Shown here in pieces: positions 8,358-16,583 of a DNA stretch of 45,185 bases. Below the pieces are notes generated by a model. It was given only the letters and a program-made list of their open reading frames with translations. It was not told where the DNA came from and searched no databases. Each line of letters starts with the position of its first letter. The stretch's first letter is position 1. Source of the stretch: JBDHDH01 sp039591615 (GTDB taxonomy: Bacteria; Gemmatimonadota; Gemmatimonadetes; Gemmatimonadales; GWC2-71-9); contig JBDHDH010000017.1 of assembly GCA_039591615.1 (NCBI GenBank), forward strand, positions 1 through 45,185, read 5' to 3'. The position numbers and the translations under genes are program-made.

Positions 8358-9233
8358 CTACGAGCGCTCTCGATCGCTCAGGTCGCCCCAATGTAGCTTG
8401 CGACGCATACGGGCGAAGAACCCTTCTCTCCCGATCCGTATCAATCGGACGGCCCCGGCAGCGCGCCTCACGATCACCTGCTCCCCGAACCCCAGCGTGG
8501 AACCCATTTGGCCATCGTACGAGACCAACACGTCCTCACGCCACGGCGGGACGACCTCGATGGCAATCTCCGCCGAACCCGGCACCACGATGGGCCGTAC
8601 CGCCAACGTGTGCGGACAGATCGCCGTGATCACCAGCGCATCGACGCCGGGAACGACCACGGGGCCTCCAGCGCTCAATGAGTAGGCAGTCGATCCCGTC
8701 GGCGTGGCCACAACAATGCCGTCGGCGGAGTACTGGCTCACTTCCTCGCCGTCCACGAAGACCTTGACGGCAATCACACGCGCTACGCCAGCCTTGTGCA
8801 CGACCACGTCGTTCAAGGCAAGTTGCCCCGCACGCTCCGTCTTGTCCGGTGCGACCATGCGGGATTCCAGCGTCCGCCGACTCTCCAGCTCGTAGTCGCC
8901 TCGCGCCACGGCATTCAGGGCCGTTTCCATGGTGTCGGGTGTCGCTGTGGTAAGAAAGCCGACCCGGCCGAGATTGATGCCGAGGATGGGAACCGGACGG
9001 GACCGAAGAAGCCGCGCCCCTCGCAGGAGCGTTCCGTCGCCGCCGAAGGTCAGGAGCAGGTCGAGTTGGACCCCGTCCAGGTCATGGGGTGGTGAGGGAT
9101 CCGGCCAGAGGCCGGCGAGCCCCGGCTCGGCATAGAGAGCGAAGCCGTTATCGGGAGCCTGAGCGGCGAGCCGGGCGAGGAGTCCGCGGAGTTCTGCGTA
9201 CCGCGGATTCCCGACGACGCCAACGACCTTCAT
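8358..9233 (-). CDS. nadK: NAD kinase
   Basis: A 291-residue cytosolic enzyme that phosphorylates NAD to NADP using ATP or polyphosphate. The diagnostic GGDGT motif is at 64-68, and the second conserved block PTGSTAYSLSAGGP is present, with the usual downstream VVPGSAEI region. The length is typical. Its ATG overlaps the dxs stop in an ATGA arrangement (9230-9233), so translational coupling to dxs is likely. Placement between dxs and recN is a common bacterial gene order. Confidence 0.97.
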   Translation of the reverse strand: MKVVGVVGNPRYAELRGLLARLAAQAPDNGFALYAEPGLAGLWPDPSPPHDLDGVQLDLLLTFGGDGTLLRGARLLRSRPVPILGINLGRVGFLTTATPDTMETALNAVARGDYELESRRTLESRMVAPDKTERAGQLALNDVVVHKAGVARVIAVKVFVDGEEVSQYSADGIVVATPTGSTAYSLSAGGPVVVPGVDALVITAICPHTLAVRPIVVPGSAEIAIEVVPPWREDVLVSYDGQMGSTLGFGEQVIVRRAAGAVRLIRIGREGFFARMRRKLHWGDLSDRERS

Positions 9234-11131
9234 CTCGCGGTGACGGATTCCTCAGCCGTCCAGGCTCGGACCCGCTCGGCAATACCAGGGCCCGTAAGAC
9301 CGACCTGCTCGAGCTGCCGGGCTCGTGAGGCGTGCTCGTAGGTCTGATCCGGGGCTCCCAAGACGGCGACTCGGGTCTCCGGCGCGAAGCTCTTCATCGT
9401 CGCGGCGACCTGTGCCCCGAACCCGTTGACCAAGGTCCCGTCTTCGACCGTCACCAGCAGCGGGTATTGCGCCGAAACGGACTCGAGGGTGGCCTGATCC
9501 AGCGGCTTGATGAACCGGCAATTGACCACGCCAACGTCCAGACCGTCTTGGGCCAACAGCTCGGCGGCCTCCATCGCCGGTTGACACATGACGCCGACGG
9601 CGAGGATTCCACAGTCTCGACCCTCCTGGAGGACCTCCCAGCGCCCGTAGGGCACGGCGCCCACCTCAGCCGCGGGCGGCACCGATCCTGGCGCAGCGTC
9701 TCGGGGATACCGAATGGAGAAGGGGCCGGCGTCGTGCGCGAGCGCACATCGCAACAACCCGATGAGCTCGGCGCCGTCCTTTGGGGCAGCGACTGTCATG
9801 TTCGGGACGCTCAACATGTAGGGGATGTCGTAGAGCCCCATATGGGTTTGCCCATCGGCGCCCACCATCCCCGCTCGGTCCATGCAGAAGATCACCGGCA
9901 GCTTCTGGATGGCGACGTCATGGATGATGCTGTCAAAGGCCCGCTGCAGGAATGTCGAGTAGATGGCGACGATGGGGCGAATGCCCTGCGTCGCGAGCCC
10001 CGCCGCAAAGGTCGTCGCGTGGCCCTCGGCGATTCCCACGTCGAAGAAGCGTTCGGGCCACATCTTCTGGAAGATATTCGTTCCGGTCCCCGACGGCATC
10101 GCTGCCGTGATGGCCACGATCTCGGGGTGTTCGGCCGCAAGCTCGGTGATGGCCGTGCCGAAGACCTTGGTCCACGACGGCGGCCCCGACTTGGCGGGCC
10201 GCAGCTCACCGGTCACCGGGTCGTAGGGTGTACGCGCGTGGAACTTCTCAAGGTCGGGCGCCTTGAGGGGAAAGCCCTTGCCCTTTTCCGAGATGACGTG
10301 GACGACGCGCGGTCCCGTCAGGGACTTGACCAGCTCGAGCGTGCGGATCATCGCCTCGACGTTATGGCCGTCGATGGGCCCGAAATACCGAAATCCCAAC
10401 TCCTCGAAGAGCATACCGGGAGACCAGAGGTTCTTGACGCTCTCCTCGACGGTCTTGGCGAATTCGACCATACGCTGCCCACCGACGAGGTGCGACGCCC
10501 TCTCGATCATGTGCTTGACGTGTTCCCGCATGCGGTTCGTGAAGGGGCTGGCGATCATCGCGCCGAGGTACCTGCTCATCGCGCCCACGTTGGGGGCGAT
10601 GGACATCCCGTTGTCGTTGAGGACCATGATGATGTCGCGGTCGGAGTGACCGGCGTTATTCATGCCCTCATAGGACAGCCCACATGTGAGCGCGCCATCT
10701 CCGACGACGGCGACGACGTCGTAGTCATCGCCCCGCATGTCGCGAGCCGTTGCGATGCCGACGGCGGCCGACATCGCCGTGCCGGCGTGGCCAGCGCCAA
10801 AGGTATCGTGTTCGCTCTCGGTGCGACGGAGAAACCCGGAGAGCCCCTCTTCTTGCCGGAGGGTCGGGAGCGAATCGTTCCGGCCGGTGAGGATCTTCCA
10901 GGGATAGCCCTGGTGCCCGACGTCCCACAGAATCTTGTCCCGGGGCGAGTCGAAGCAGTACGCCAGCGCAACGGTGAGCTCGACAACCCCGAGACCTGCT
11001 CCGATGTGACCCCCAGTCTGGGACACGACGTCGATGAGCCGCTGCCGCACCTCGTCCGCCAACCGTTGGAGGTCCTTCCGGGGCAGCTTCTTTACGTCGT
11101 CCGGTGAACGAATGGTCTCGAGAAACGTCAT
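9230..11131 (-). CDS. dxs: 1-deoxy-D-xylulose-5-phosphate synthase
   Basis: A 633-residue thiamine-diphosphate transketolase-like enzyme that condenses pyruvate with glyceraldehyde 3-phosphate in the first step of the MEP isoprenoid pathway. It has the conserved DVGHQGYPWKILTGR block, the thiamine-diphosphate motif GDGALTCGLSYEGMNNAG, the catalytic-Glu region VGIAEGHATTFAAGLA and the C-terminal transketolase domain. I start it at the ATG at 11131 (TFLETIRSPDDVKKL), where family similarity begins. The frame stays open upstream to 11188, but that would overlap ispA with unrelated sequence. It follows ispA, so two isoprenoid genes are adjacent, and its stop overlaps nadK. Confidence 0.97.
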   Translation of the reverse strand: MTFLETIRSPDDVKKLPRKDLQRLADEVRQRLIDVVSQTGGHIGAGLGVVELTVALAYCFDSPRDKILWDVGHQGYPWKILTGRNDSLPTLRQEEGLSGFLRRTESEHDTFGAGHAGTAMSAAVGIATARDMRGDDYDVVAVVGDGALTCGLSYEGMNNAGHSDRDIIMVLNDNGMSIAPNVGAMSRYLGAMIASPFTNRMREHVKHMIERASHLVGGQRMVEFAKTVEESVKNLWSPGMLFEELGFRYFGPIDGHNVEAMIRTLELVKSLTGPRVVHVISEKGKGFPLKAPDLEKFHARTPYDPVTGELRPAKSGPPSWTKVFGTAITELAAEHPEIVAITAAMPSGTGTNIFQKMWPERFFDVGIAEGHATTFAAGLATQGIRPIVAIYSTFLQRAFDSIIHDVAIQKLPVIFCMDRAGMVGADGQTHMGLYDIPYMLSVPNMTVAAPKDGAELIGLLRCALAHDAGPFSIRYPRDAAPGSVPPAAEVGAVPYGRWEVLQEGRDCGILAVGVMCQPAMEAAELLAQDGLDVGVVNCRFIKPLDQATLESVSAQYPLLVTVEDGTLVNGFGAQVAATMKSFAPETRVAVLGAPDQTYEHASRARQLEQVGLTGPGIAERVRAWTAEESVTAR

Positions 11132-11156
11132 CTGGCGATGGCCCACACTTTCCTGA

Positions 11157-12008
11157 CTACGAGCGTCGTGCAAGCATGAACTCGGCAAGCGTCGACAGCA
11201 ACGGGGAATCTAGCCCGACGCCCCCCAAATGGTCTACGGCTCGCGTGACATGGCTGCTGGCGGCAGTCCGGGCGGCTTTCATGCCCAGCACGGCCGGATA
11301 CGTCGCCTTGCGGTGCTTCGCGTCCTTCCCAGCCGTCTTCCCCAGCTCCGCCGACGAGCCGGTGGCATCCAGAACATCGTCGACGATCTGGAACGCCAGG
11401 CCAATCTCCCGCCCGTAACCGCGTATCGCGTCGATTTCGCGTGGCGACGCCCCGGCCGCCATAGCCCCGACCACGACGCTCGCGGCGATGAGGGCGCCCG
11501 TTTTGGCTCGATGAATCGTCATGAGCGTGTCCGCTGACGGCGTCTTGCCTTCGGCTTCCAGATCCAAGACTTGTCCACCGATCATCCCGGAGGCACCCGC
11601 AGCCCGAAACAGTTCGCCGGCCACACTTCCCAGTCGACGCTCGCTGAGGCCGAGCCGCGTCGCACCGGAGGCGAGGATACGGGCTGATAGCGGGACCATA
11701 CGGAACGCGGCCTCCATGGCGGTGGCCGGCCCAAAAACGCGGTGGGTTGTCGGACGCCCACGGCGCAAGTCATCGTCATCCATGCACGGAAGGTCGTCGT
11801 GGACCAACGAGTAGGTGTGCACCACCTCGACCGCCACGGCCAGCTCTGCAGCATCCCCGGCACCCCCCAGCTCACGATACACCGCGAGCACGAGCGCCGG
11901 ACGTAGTCGCTTGCCTTCCGCCGACAAGCTGTAGACGACCGCCTCGCCGACCGGCCCCGCCATCTCCCGGCGGATGCTATCCGACCATCGGACGAGCTCA
12001 ACCGCCAC
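11157..12008 (-). CDS. ispA: Polyprenyl diphosphate synthase (farnesyl/geranylgeranyl type)
   Basis: A trans-isoprenyl diphosphate synthase of the IspA type, which elongates DMAPP/GPP with IPP. The first Asp-rich motif is DDLPCMD (71-77), with the two-residue insertion typical of bacterial short-chain enzymes. The second is QIVDDVLD, followed by the expected TAGKDAKHRKATYP segment. The chain length of the product cannot be read with confidence. The GTG start at 12008 gives 283 residues and lacks the usual first ~12. The same frame upstream encodes LHAFLVETRSAVAVEL, which resembles normal family N-termini, so the true start may be the CTG at 12041, overlapping the xseB stop. Confidence 0.93.
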   Translation of the reverse strand: MAVELVRWSDSIRREMAGPVGEAVVYSLSAEGKRLRPALVLAVYRELGGAGDAAELAVAVEVVHTYSLVHDDLPCMDDDDLRRGRPTTHRVFGPATAMEAAFRMVPLSARILASGATRLGLSERRLGSVAGELFRAAGASGMIGGQVLDLEAEGKTPSADTLMTIHRAKTGALIAASVVVGAMAAGASPREIDAIRGYGREIGLAFQIVDDVLDATGSSAELGKTAGKDAKHRKATYPAVLGMKAARTAASSHVTRAVDHLGGVGLDSPLLSTLAEFMLARRS

Positions 12009-12042
12009 GGCGCTGCGCGTTTCGACGAGAAAGGCGTGCAGC

Positions 12043-12270
12043 CTAGACAGTGAGGTCGTTTGCTCTGAGCGTTCCGTCGGCCTCCTCCAGGACGCGTTTC
12101 ACTGTGAGCTCAGACTGCTGGAGCAGATTACGAGCGGTCTTGAGGTGCCCGACCCCCTCCTCGAACAATTCGAGGGCGCGGTCCAGATCGATGTCGGTTT
12201 CCTCGAGTTCGCGCACGATCGCCTCGAGACGTTCCAACTCCTCGCGGAACGATGGCTTCGAGGCGTTCAT
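12043..12270 (-). CDS. xseB: Exodeoxyribonuclease VII small subunit
   Basis: A 75-residue helical protein with the standard XseB pattern: SFREELERLEAIVRELEETDIDLDRALELFEEGV. It binds the long coiled coil of XseA to form exonuclease VII, which degrades single-stranded DNA from both ends. The length is typical (about 70-80). Its ATG overlaps the xseA stop (ATGA at 12267-12270), which couples synthesis of the two subunits. Confidence 0.96.
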   Translation of the reverse strand: MNASKPSFREELERLEAIVRELEETDIDLDRALELFEEGVGHLKTARNLLQQSELTVKRVLEEADGTLRANDLTV

Positions 12271-13433
12271 TTCAGCACCGCCCTCCCCCGGACCTCGCCA
12301 TCGGAAACGCGCAGCCGGAAGAGCATCTCGTCGCTGAACTGGACCACTTGCTTCAACACCCGTCCTTCCGCGTCGCGCGCCACGGCGTAGCCCCGCTCCA
12401 GCACTCTGAGCGGGCTCAACGCATCCAGTTTGCCGGCGATCCGCTCCAGCCGAGCCGACTGTCGCTCGAGGTGTCCCTGCGTTGCCGCGGTGAGACGATC
12501 TCCCGTCCGGGAGAGCCGTTCATCAGCCACGACGGTTCGGCTCGCCAGGGCCTTGGCCAAACGCCGGGCGATTCCGTCAACGGACCGGGCCGTAGCCGCC
12601 CGATCTGGGACAGCGGCTTCCGCAGCGGCCGACGGCGTGGCGGCCCGGACATCGGCGACCAGATCGGTGAGGGAGATGTCGGTCTCGTGCCCGACGGCGG
12701 AGATGGTTGGAACGTTCGCCGCGGCGACGGCGCGTGCCACGCGCTCGCTGTTGAAGACCCACAGGTCTTCCCGCGAGCCCCCTCCCCGACCCACGATCGC
12801 CAGGTCGAGGTTCGGAATGCGATTGATCGTCCGTAGGGCATGACAGAGCTGGCGCTCGGCGTCGTCACCCTGAACCCGCGCGGCGAGAACGAGGACCTCG
12901 GCAATCGGCCAACGACGCTCAACGATCGTCACGATGTCCCTGAGTGCCGCCCCGTCGAGACTCGTGACGACGGCAATGCGCCTGGGGTAGATCGGAATCG
13001 GCCGCTTGCGAGCCGGATCCAGTAGCCCGTCCTTGGCGAGCGCGATCTTGGACCGCTCGAGCTCGAGCTGCCATCGCCCGCCCGCCGTCGTGGGTATCAG
13101 CTCTCGAACAGTGAGTCGGAACTCTCCCCGCTCTTCCCACAAGGTGGGCTGCACCTCCGCGAACACCTCGTTTCCTTCTCGGGGGCGCTCGCGGAGACGC
13201 AGATTATCGCGACGCCACATCACGCAGCGGACCTGGGCCTGGGCATCGCGCAACGTGAAGTACCAGTGTCCACCGCGGTAAGCCTTGAAGCCTGTGAGCT
13301 CGCCCCGCACCCACAGTCGGGTGAAACCCGCGTCGATGAGCTGACGCGCCCGGCGCGTGACCTCGGCAACGGTCCAGGCGCGCTCAGATGCTACGACGGC
13401 CCCGTCGTTTCCAAACAGATCTAGGCCACCCAC
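12267..13433 (-). CDS. xseA: Exodeoxyribonuclease VII large subunit
   Basis: The catalytic subunit of ExoVII, 388 residues. The N-terminal OB-fold (AWTVAEVTRRARQLIDAGFTRLWVRGEL) is followed by the nuclease domain with the conserved GRGGGSREDLWVFNSE and SAVGHETDISLTDLVADVRAATPSAAAE blocks, and the C-terminal segment LSPLRVLERGYAV is intact. The protein is shorter than typical homologues (about 440-460), and the loss lies in the coiled-coil arm between the nuclease domain and the C-terminus. It starts with GTG at 13433, 13 bases inside folD. Confidence 0.96.
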   Translation of the reverse strand: MGGLDLFGNDGAVVASERAWTVAEVTRRARQLIDAGFTRLWVRGELTGFKAYRGGHWYFTLRDAQAQVRCVMWRRDNLRLRERPREGNEVFAEVQPTLWEERGEFRLTVRELIPTTAGGRWQLELERSKIALAKDGLLDPARKRPIPIYPRRIAVVTSLDGAALRDIVTIVERRWPIAEVLVLAARVQGDDAERQLCHALRTINRIPNLDLAIVGRGGGSREDLWVFNSERVARAVAAANVPTISAVGHETDISLTDLVADVRAATPSAAAEAAVPDRAATARSVDGIARRLAKALASRTVVADERLSRTGDRLTAATQGHLERQSARLERIAGKLDALSPLRVLERGYAVARDAEGRVLKQVVQFSDEMLFRLRVSDGEVRGRAVLK

Positions 13434-14305
13434 TGCCGCGCGGCCTGGACGGTGTTGTACAACAGCATGGTGATCGTCATGGGGCCCACGCCACCGGGTA
13501 CCGGCGTCACCGCAGACGCGAGGTCTTTCGCCGCTTCGAAATCGACGTCACCCACTAACCGATACCCCTTCTCCCTGGTAGCGTCTTCCACGCGATTCAC
13601 ACCCACATCGACCACCACCGCGCCGGGCCGGATCATGTCGCCCGTCACGAAGTGAGGGCTTCCGATGGCCACGATGAGAATGTCGGCTTGCCGAGTGACC
13701 TCCGGGAGATCCCGCGTGCGAGAGTGACACACGGTCACGGTGGCGTCCCCACCCGGCCCTCGCTGCAGCAGCAGCGCGGCCAACGGCCGACCCACGATGT
13801 TAGACCGTCCCACGATCACCACGTGGGCGCCGCGGGTCTCGACCTCGCTTCGTACCAGCATCTGCTGCACGCCGAACGGCGTGGCCGGACGGTACCCCGT
13901 CGGATCGCCGATAACGACTTTTCCCACGTTGATGGGATGAAAGCCATCGACGTCCTTCTCAGGGCGGATGCGGTAGAGCACCCGGCGTTCGCTGATGTGC
14001 TCTGGCAAAGGCAACTGTACCAGAATGCCGTGAATCGTCCCGTCGTTGTTCAGCTCGTCGAGGACGGCCAGGAGATCATCTTCCGCGGTGTCGGCCGGCA
14101 TTCTGACGGTCCGGGAGTGCATTCCAGCCTCCTCACATGCCCGGCCCTTCATTCTGACATAGACGTGGGAGGCCGGATCGTCCCCGACCAGGACCACCGC
14201 AAGGCCCGGCTTCACCCCCCGTGTCCTGAGATCCTCGACGTCCGGCACCAGTTCGGCTCGCATCTGCCGTGCGATCTCGGTGCCGCTGATGATTCTAGCG
14301 GGCAT
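13421..14305 (-). CDS. folD: Bifunctional methylenetetrahydrofolate dehydrogenase/methenyltetrahydrofolate cyclohydrolase
   Basis: A 294-residue FolD that interconverts 5,10-methylene-, methenyl- and 10-formyl-tetrahydrofolate with NADP(H). The catalytic Tyr49 and Lys53 lie in SHVYVRMK, the substrate block is VQLPLPEHI, and the Rossmann signature is VGRSNIVGRPLAALLL. I chose the ATG at 14305 because the N-terminus MPARIISGTEIARQMR matches the family. The frame is open upstream for 94 more codons, but only as the shadow of rny. The start overlaps the rny stop by 11 bases. Confidence 0.97.
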   Translation of the reverse strand: MPARIISGTEIARQMRAELVPDVEDLRTRGVKPGLAVVLVGDDPASHVYVRMKGRACEEAGMHSRTVRMPADTAEDDLLAVLDELNNDGTIHGILVQLPLPEHISERRVLYRIRPEKDVDGFHPINVGKVVIGDPTGYRPATPFGVQQMLVRSEVETRGAHVVIVGRSNIVGRPLAALLLQRGPGGDATVTVCHSRTRDLPEVTRQADILIVAIGSPHFVTGDMIRPGAVVVDVGVNRVEDATREKGYRLVGDVDFEAAKDLASAVTPVPGGVGPMTITMLLYNTVQAARQWVA

Positions 14306-15875
14306 ACTCCACCGCCCTCGTTTCCCGGACGACCACCACCTTGATCTGACCCGGATACTGCAGCTCTCCCTCGATCTTCCGCGCCACCTGTTCCGACAAC
14401 TCCGCTGCCCCGGTATCGTCAACGGCGTCCGGCACCACCACGATTCGGACCTCGCGGCCGGCTTGGATCGCAAACGCCTTCTCCACCCCTTTGAAGCCCG
14501 TGGCGATCTGCTCGAGGGACGTGAGACGTTTGACGTACGTTTCGAAGGCTTCGCGGCGGGCGCCCGGCCGGGCCCCGCTGACGGCATCGGCGGCCTGCAC
14601 GATCACGGAAACGGGTGACTCGTGCGCGACGTCGTCGTGGTGCGCAGCAATCGCATTGACCACGATGACGTGCTCTCCGTACTTCGTCGCGACATCGACC
14701 CCCAGCTCCACGTGCGTCCCGTCGTGTTGATGTGTCAGCACTTTGCCGATGTCGTGAAGCAACCCACCACGCTTCGCGAGATGCGGGTCCAGCTTGAGCT
14801 CGGCCGCCATGATCCCGGCCAGCCATGCCACTTCCTTCGAATGGTCGAGGATGTTCTGTCCATACGACGTTCTGTACTTCATGCGGCCAACGAGCTTGAT
14901 CAGCTCTGGATGCATGCCATGGATCCCGAGTTCGTAGACGCTCTGTTCCCCGGCTTCCACGAGCTGTGCTTCGAGCTCGACGCGGACCTTCTCGACGATC
15001 TCTTCGATGCGCCCCGGGTGGATCCGGCCATCGGCAATGAGTTGCTCCAGCGCCCGCCGCGCCACCTCACGGCGAATGGGGTCGAAACAGGAAATCACGA
15101 CGGTATCGGGCGTGTCGTCGATGATCACGTCGACGCCCGTGGCCGTCTCGAATGCCCGGATGTTCCGGCCCTCCCTCCCGATGATCCGACCTTTCATCTC
15201 GTCATTGGGGAGTGAGACGGCGGAGACCGTGCTCTCGGTGGTCTGCTCGGCCGCCATCCGCTGAATGGCCAAGGCCACGATCTTTTTCGCCTCGCGGTCC
15301 GCCGTACGCTTCGCTTCCTCCTTGAGATCCCGAATGGCTGCTGCGGCGTCGCTCTTCGCCGCCTCGGTCATCTCGTGCATCAGGCGCTTCTTCGCGTCGA
15401 CGGCGCTCATGCCCGCAAGCTGCTCCAGACGCTGCCGATGCTCCGCGGCCGCCCGGGTGACCTCGTCCTCCTTCTTCGCGAGGTGATTCTCGCGATCTCC
15501 CAAGGACTGCGTGCGGCGCTGGAGCTCGCGGTCTTTGTCGTCCAGCGCATTGAGTTTCCGGTCGATGAGCGTCTCGCGCTCTTCGAGGCGCCGTTGGTGG
15601 CGATCCAACTCGTCCCGCCGTTCCTTCGCCTCCGCCTCGAGAAGCTCCCTCGCCTTCATCCTCTCTTCCTTGGCGGAGAGGGTCGCTTCCGTTCGAAGGC
15701 TCTCGGCGTCGCGGCGACCTTCCGAGAGAATCCGCTCGACCTGTTGCTCGGCCGAGCGTCCGGCTCGCGAGGCTTCCCTCCGCTCAGCGCGGCGCCCCGC
15801 TATGTAAAAGGCCGCCCCAGTGACAGCTGCAGTCCCCAGGGCGGCCAAAACGATGATCACCAGCTGATCCACCAT
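14295..15875 (-). CDS. rny: Ribonuclease Y
   Basis: A membrane-anchored endoribonuclease that starts mRNA decay, 526 residues (B. subtilis Rny is 520). Residues 4-26 form one transmembrane helix, and about 27-215 are a charged coiled coil. The KH RNA-binding domain is at about 228-260 (GRIIGREGRNIRAFE), and the HD hydrolase domain has its metal-binding His-Asp pair at H374-D375 (GGLLHDIGKVL). I chose the ATG at 15875 because GGAG lies 6 bases upstream and the anchor helix follows at once. The frame stays open to 15974, but the extra residues are unlike the family. Confidence 0.97.
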   Translation of the reverse strand: MVDQLVIIVLAALGTAAVTGAAFYIAGRRAERREASRAGRSAEQQVERILSEGRRDAESLRTEATLSAKEERMKARELLEAEAKERRDELDRHQRRLEERETLIDRKLNALDDKDRELQRRTQSLGDRENHLAKKEDEVTRAAAEHRQRLEQLAGMSAVDAKKRLMHEMTEAAKSDAAAAIRDLKEEAKRTADREAKKIVALAIQRMAAEQTTESTVSAVSLPNDEMKGRIIGREGRNIRAFETATGVDVIIDDTPDTVVISCFDPIRREVARRALEQLIADGRIHPGRIEEIVEKVRVELEAQLVEAGEQSVYELGIHGMHPELIKLVGRMKYRTSYGQNILDHSKEVAWLAGIMAAELKLDPHLAKRGGLLHDIGKVLTHQHDGTHVELGVDVATKYGEHVIVVNAIAAHHDDVAHESPVSVIVQAADAVSGARPGARREAFETYVKRLTSLEQIATGFKGVEKAFAIQAGREVRIVVVPDAVDDTGAAELSEQVARKIEGELQYPGQIKVVVVRETRAVEYAR

Positions 15876-15947
15876 ATCTATCTCCAGCGGGCGCGCCGGT
15901 TCCTGCGATCCGCGCGCCACACCTTGCAAGTTGTTTGTCGTTGGTAA

Positions 15948-15953
15948 ATTATG
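15948..15953 (-). promoter_or_regulatory. Possible -10 element upstream of rny
   Basis: The 91-bp gap between zapA and rny contains the only AT-rich patch of this neighbourhood. On the minus strand it includes CATAAT, one base from the -10 consensus. No good -35 hexamer stands at the right distance, so this is a weak candidate for an internal promoter serving rny and the genes after it. Confidence 0.25.
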
Positions 15954-15966
15954 TGACTTGGGCCGC

Positions 15967-16290
15967 CTAGGCAAACGGAGCCGTGAGATTCGGGTTCCGC
16001 CTGTTCGGCGGAAGCAGCCTCGACAAATCGGCCGCGAGCGATTGGAGACGCCGGCTCGTCTCCCGCTGGGAGCGCCGAGCTTGGAACAACTCGTCCGTGA
16101 TGGCGAGGGCGGCCAAGATGGCCGCCTTGTGTGTCTCTACCATCGTGGCGCCAGAGAGGACCTCACTGAGCGCGCGGTCCACATACTCCGCCACCGCGCG
16201 CGTGTATTTCGGGGGACGATCCGATTTCAGGGTGTACTCATCGCCCCCAATCGACACCTTTACGGCGTTCTTCTTCCCTTCCGTCATCAC
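15967..16290 (-). CDS. zapA: Cell division protein ZapA
   Basis: A 107-residue ZapA, which bundles and stabilises FtsZ filaments at the division ring. The N-terminal beta-hairpin region VKVSIGGDEYTLKSDRPPKYTRAVAEYVDRAL is followed by the typical helix MVETHKAAILAALAITDELFQARR and a coiled-coil tail. It starts at GTG 16290 or ATG 16287, both overlapping the stop of the preceding coiled-coil gene. The placement after pheST is common in many phyla. Confidence 0.93.
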   Translation of the reverse strand: MMTEGKKNAVKVSIGGDEYTLKSDRPPKYTRAVAEYVDRALSEVLSGATMVETHKAAILAALAITDELFQARRSQRETSRRLQSLAADLSRLLPPNRRNPNLTAPFA

Positions 16291-16583
16291 TGCCGTTGAC
16301 CCTCCGTGGCGGCCTGCTCCTCGAGGAACCGCAGGCGATTCAACAACCCGCTGAGCCGGTTGCGCGCTGATTCGAGACGCCGCCGGAGCTCCGCATTCTC
16401 CGTCTCTACCTTGACCAGCCGATCGCGCGCCGCCAGCGCGTCTTCATCCACGCCGAGGGCCGTGCGCTCCGCCTCGATCTTGAGCGCACGCCGTCGCCAC
16501 GTGGCAAGCTCCGAGGTCACATCCCGCACTACCTCTTCCAGCTGATCCAGCGCCTCGAGCTCAGGCCTCTCGTCGTTCGACAC
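16287..16583 (-). CDS. Small coiled-coil protein between pheT and zapA
   Basis: A 98-residue, highly charged protein that is almost entirely helical with heptad-like leucine spacing (ELRRRLESARNRLSGLLNRLRFLEEQ). No enzymatic motif, signal peptide or cysteine is present. It starts inside the pheT end (23-base overlap), and its TGA overlaps the zapA start, so it is translationally linked to zapA. By position and shape it could be a ZapB-like division-ring partner of ZapA, but that is inference. The sequence alone would fit many coiled coils. Confidence 0.75.
   Translation of the reverse strand: MSNDERPELEALDQLEEVVRDVTSELATWRRRALKIEAERTALGVDEDALAARDRLVKVETENAELRRRLESARNRLSGLLNRLRFLEEQAATEGQRQ

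Noticed and set aside
9332..11107. 591-codon open frame on the plus strand
   Set aside because: It is antisense to dxs over its whole length, and the dxs motifs are unambiguous. The translation is low-complexity Asp/Arg/His-rich.
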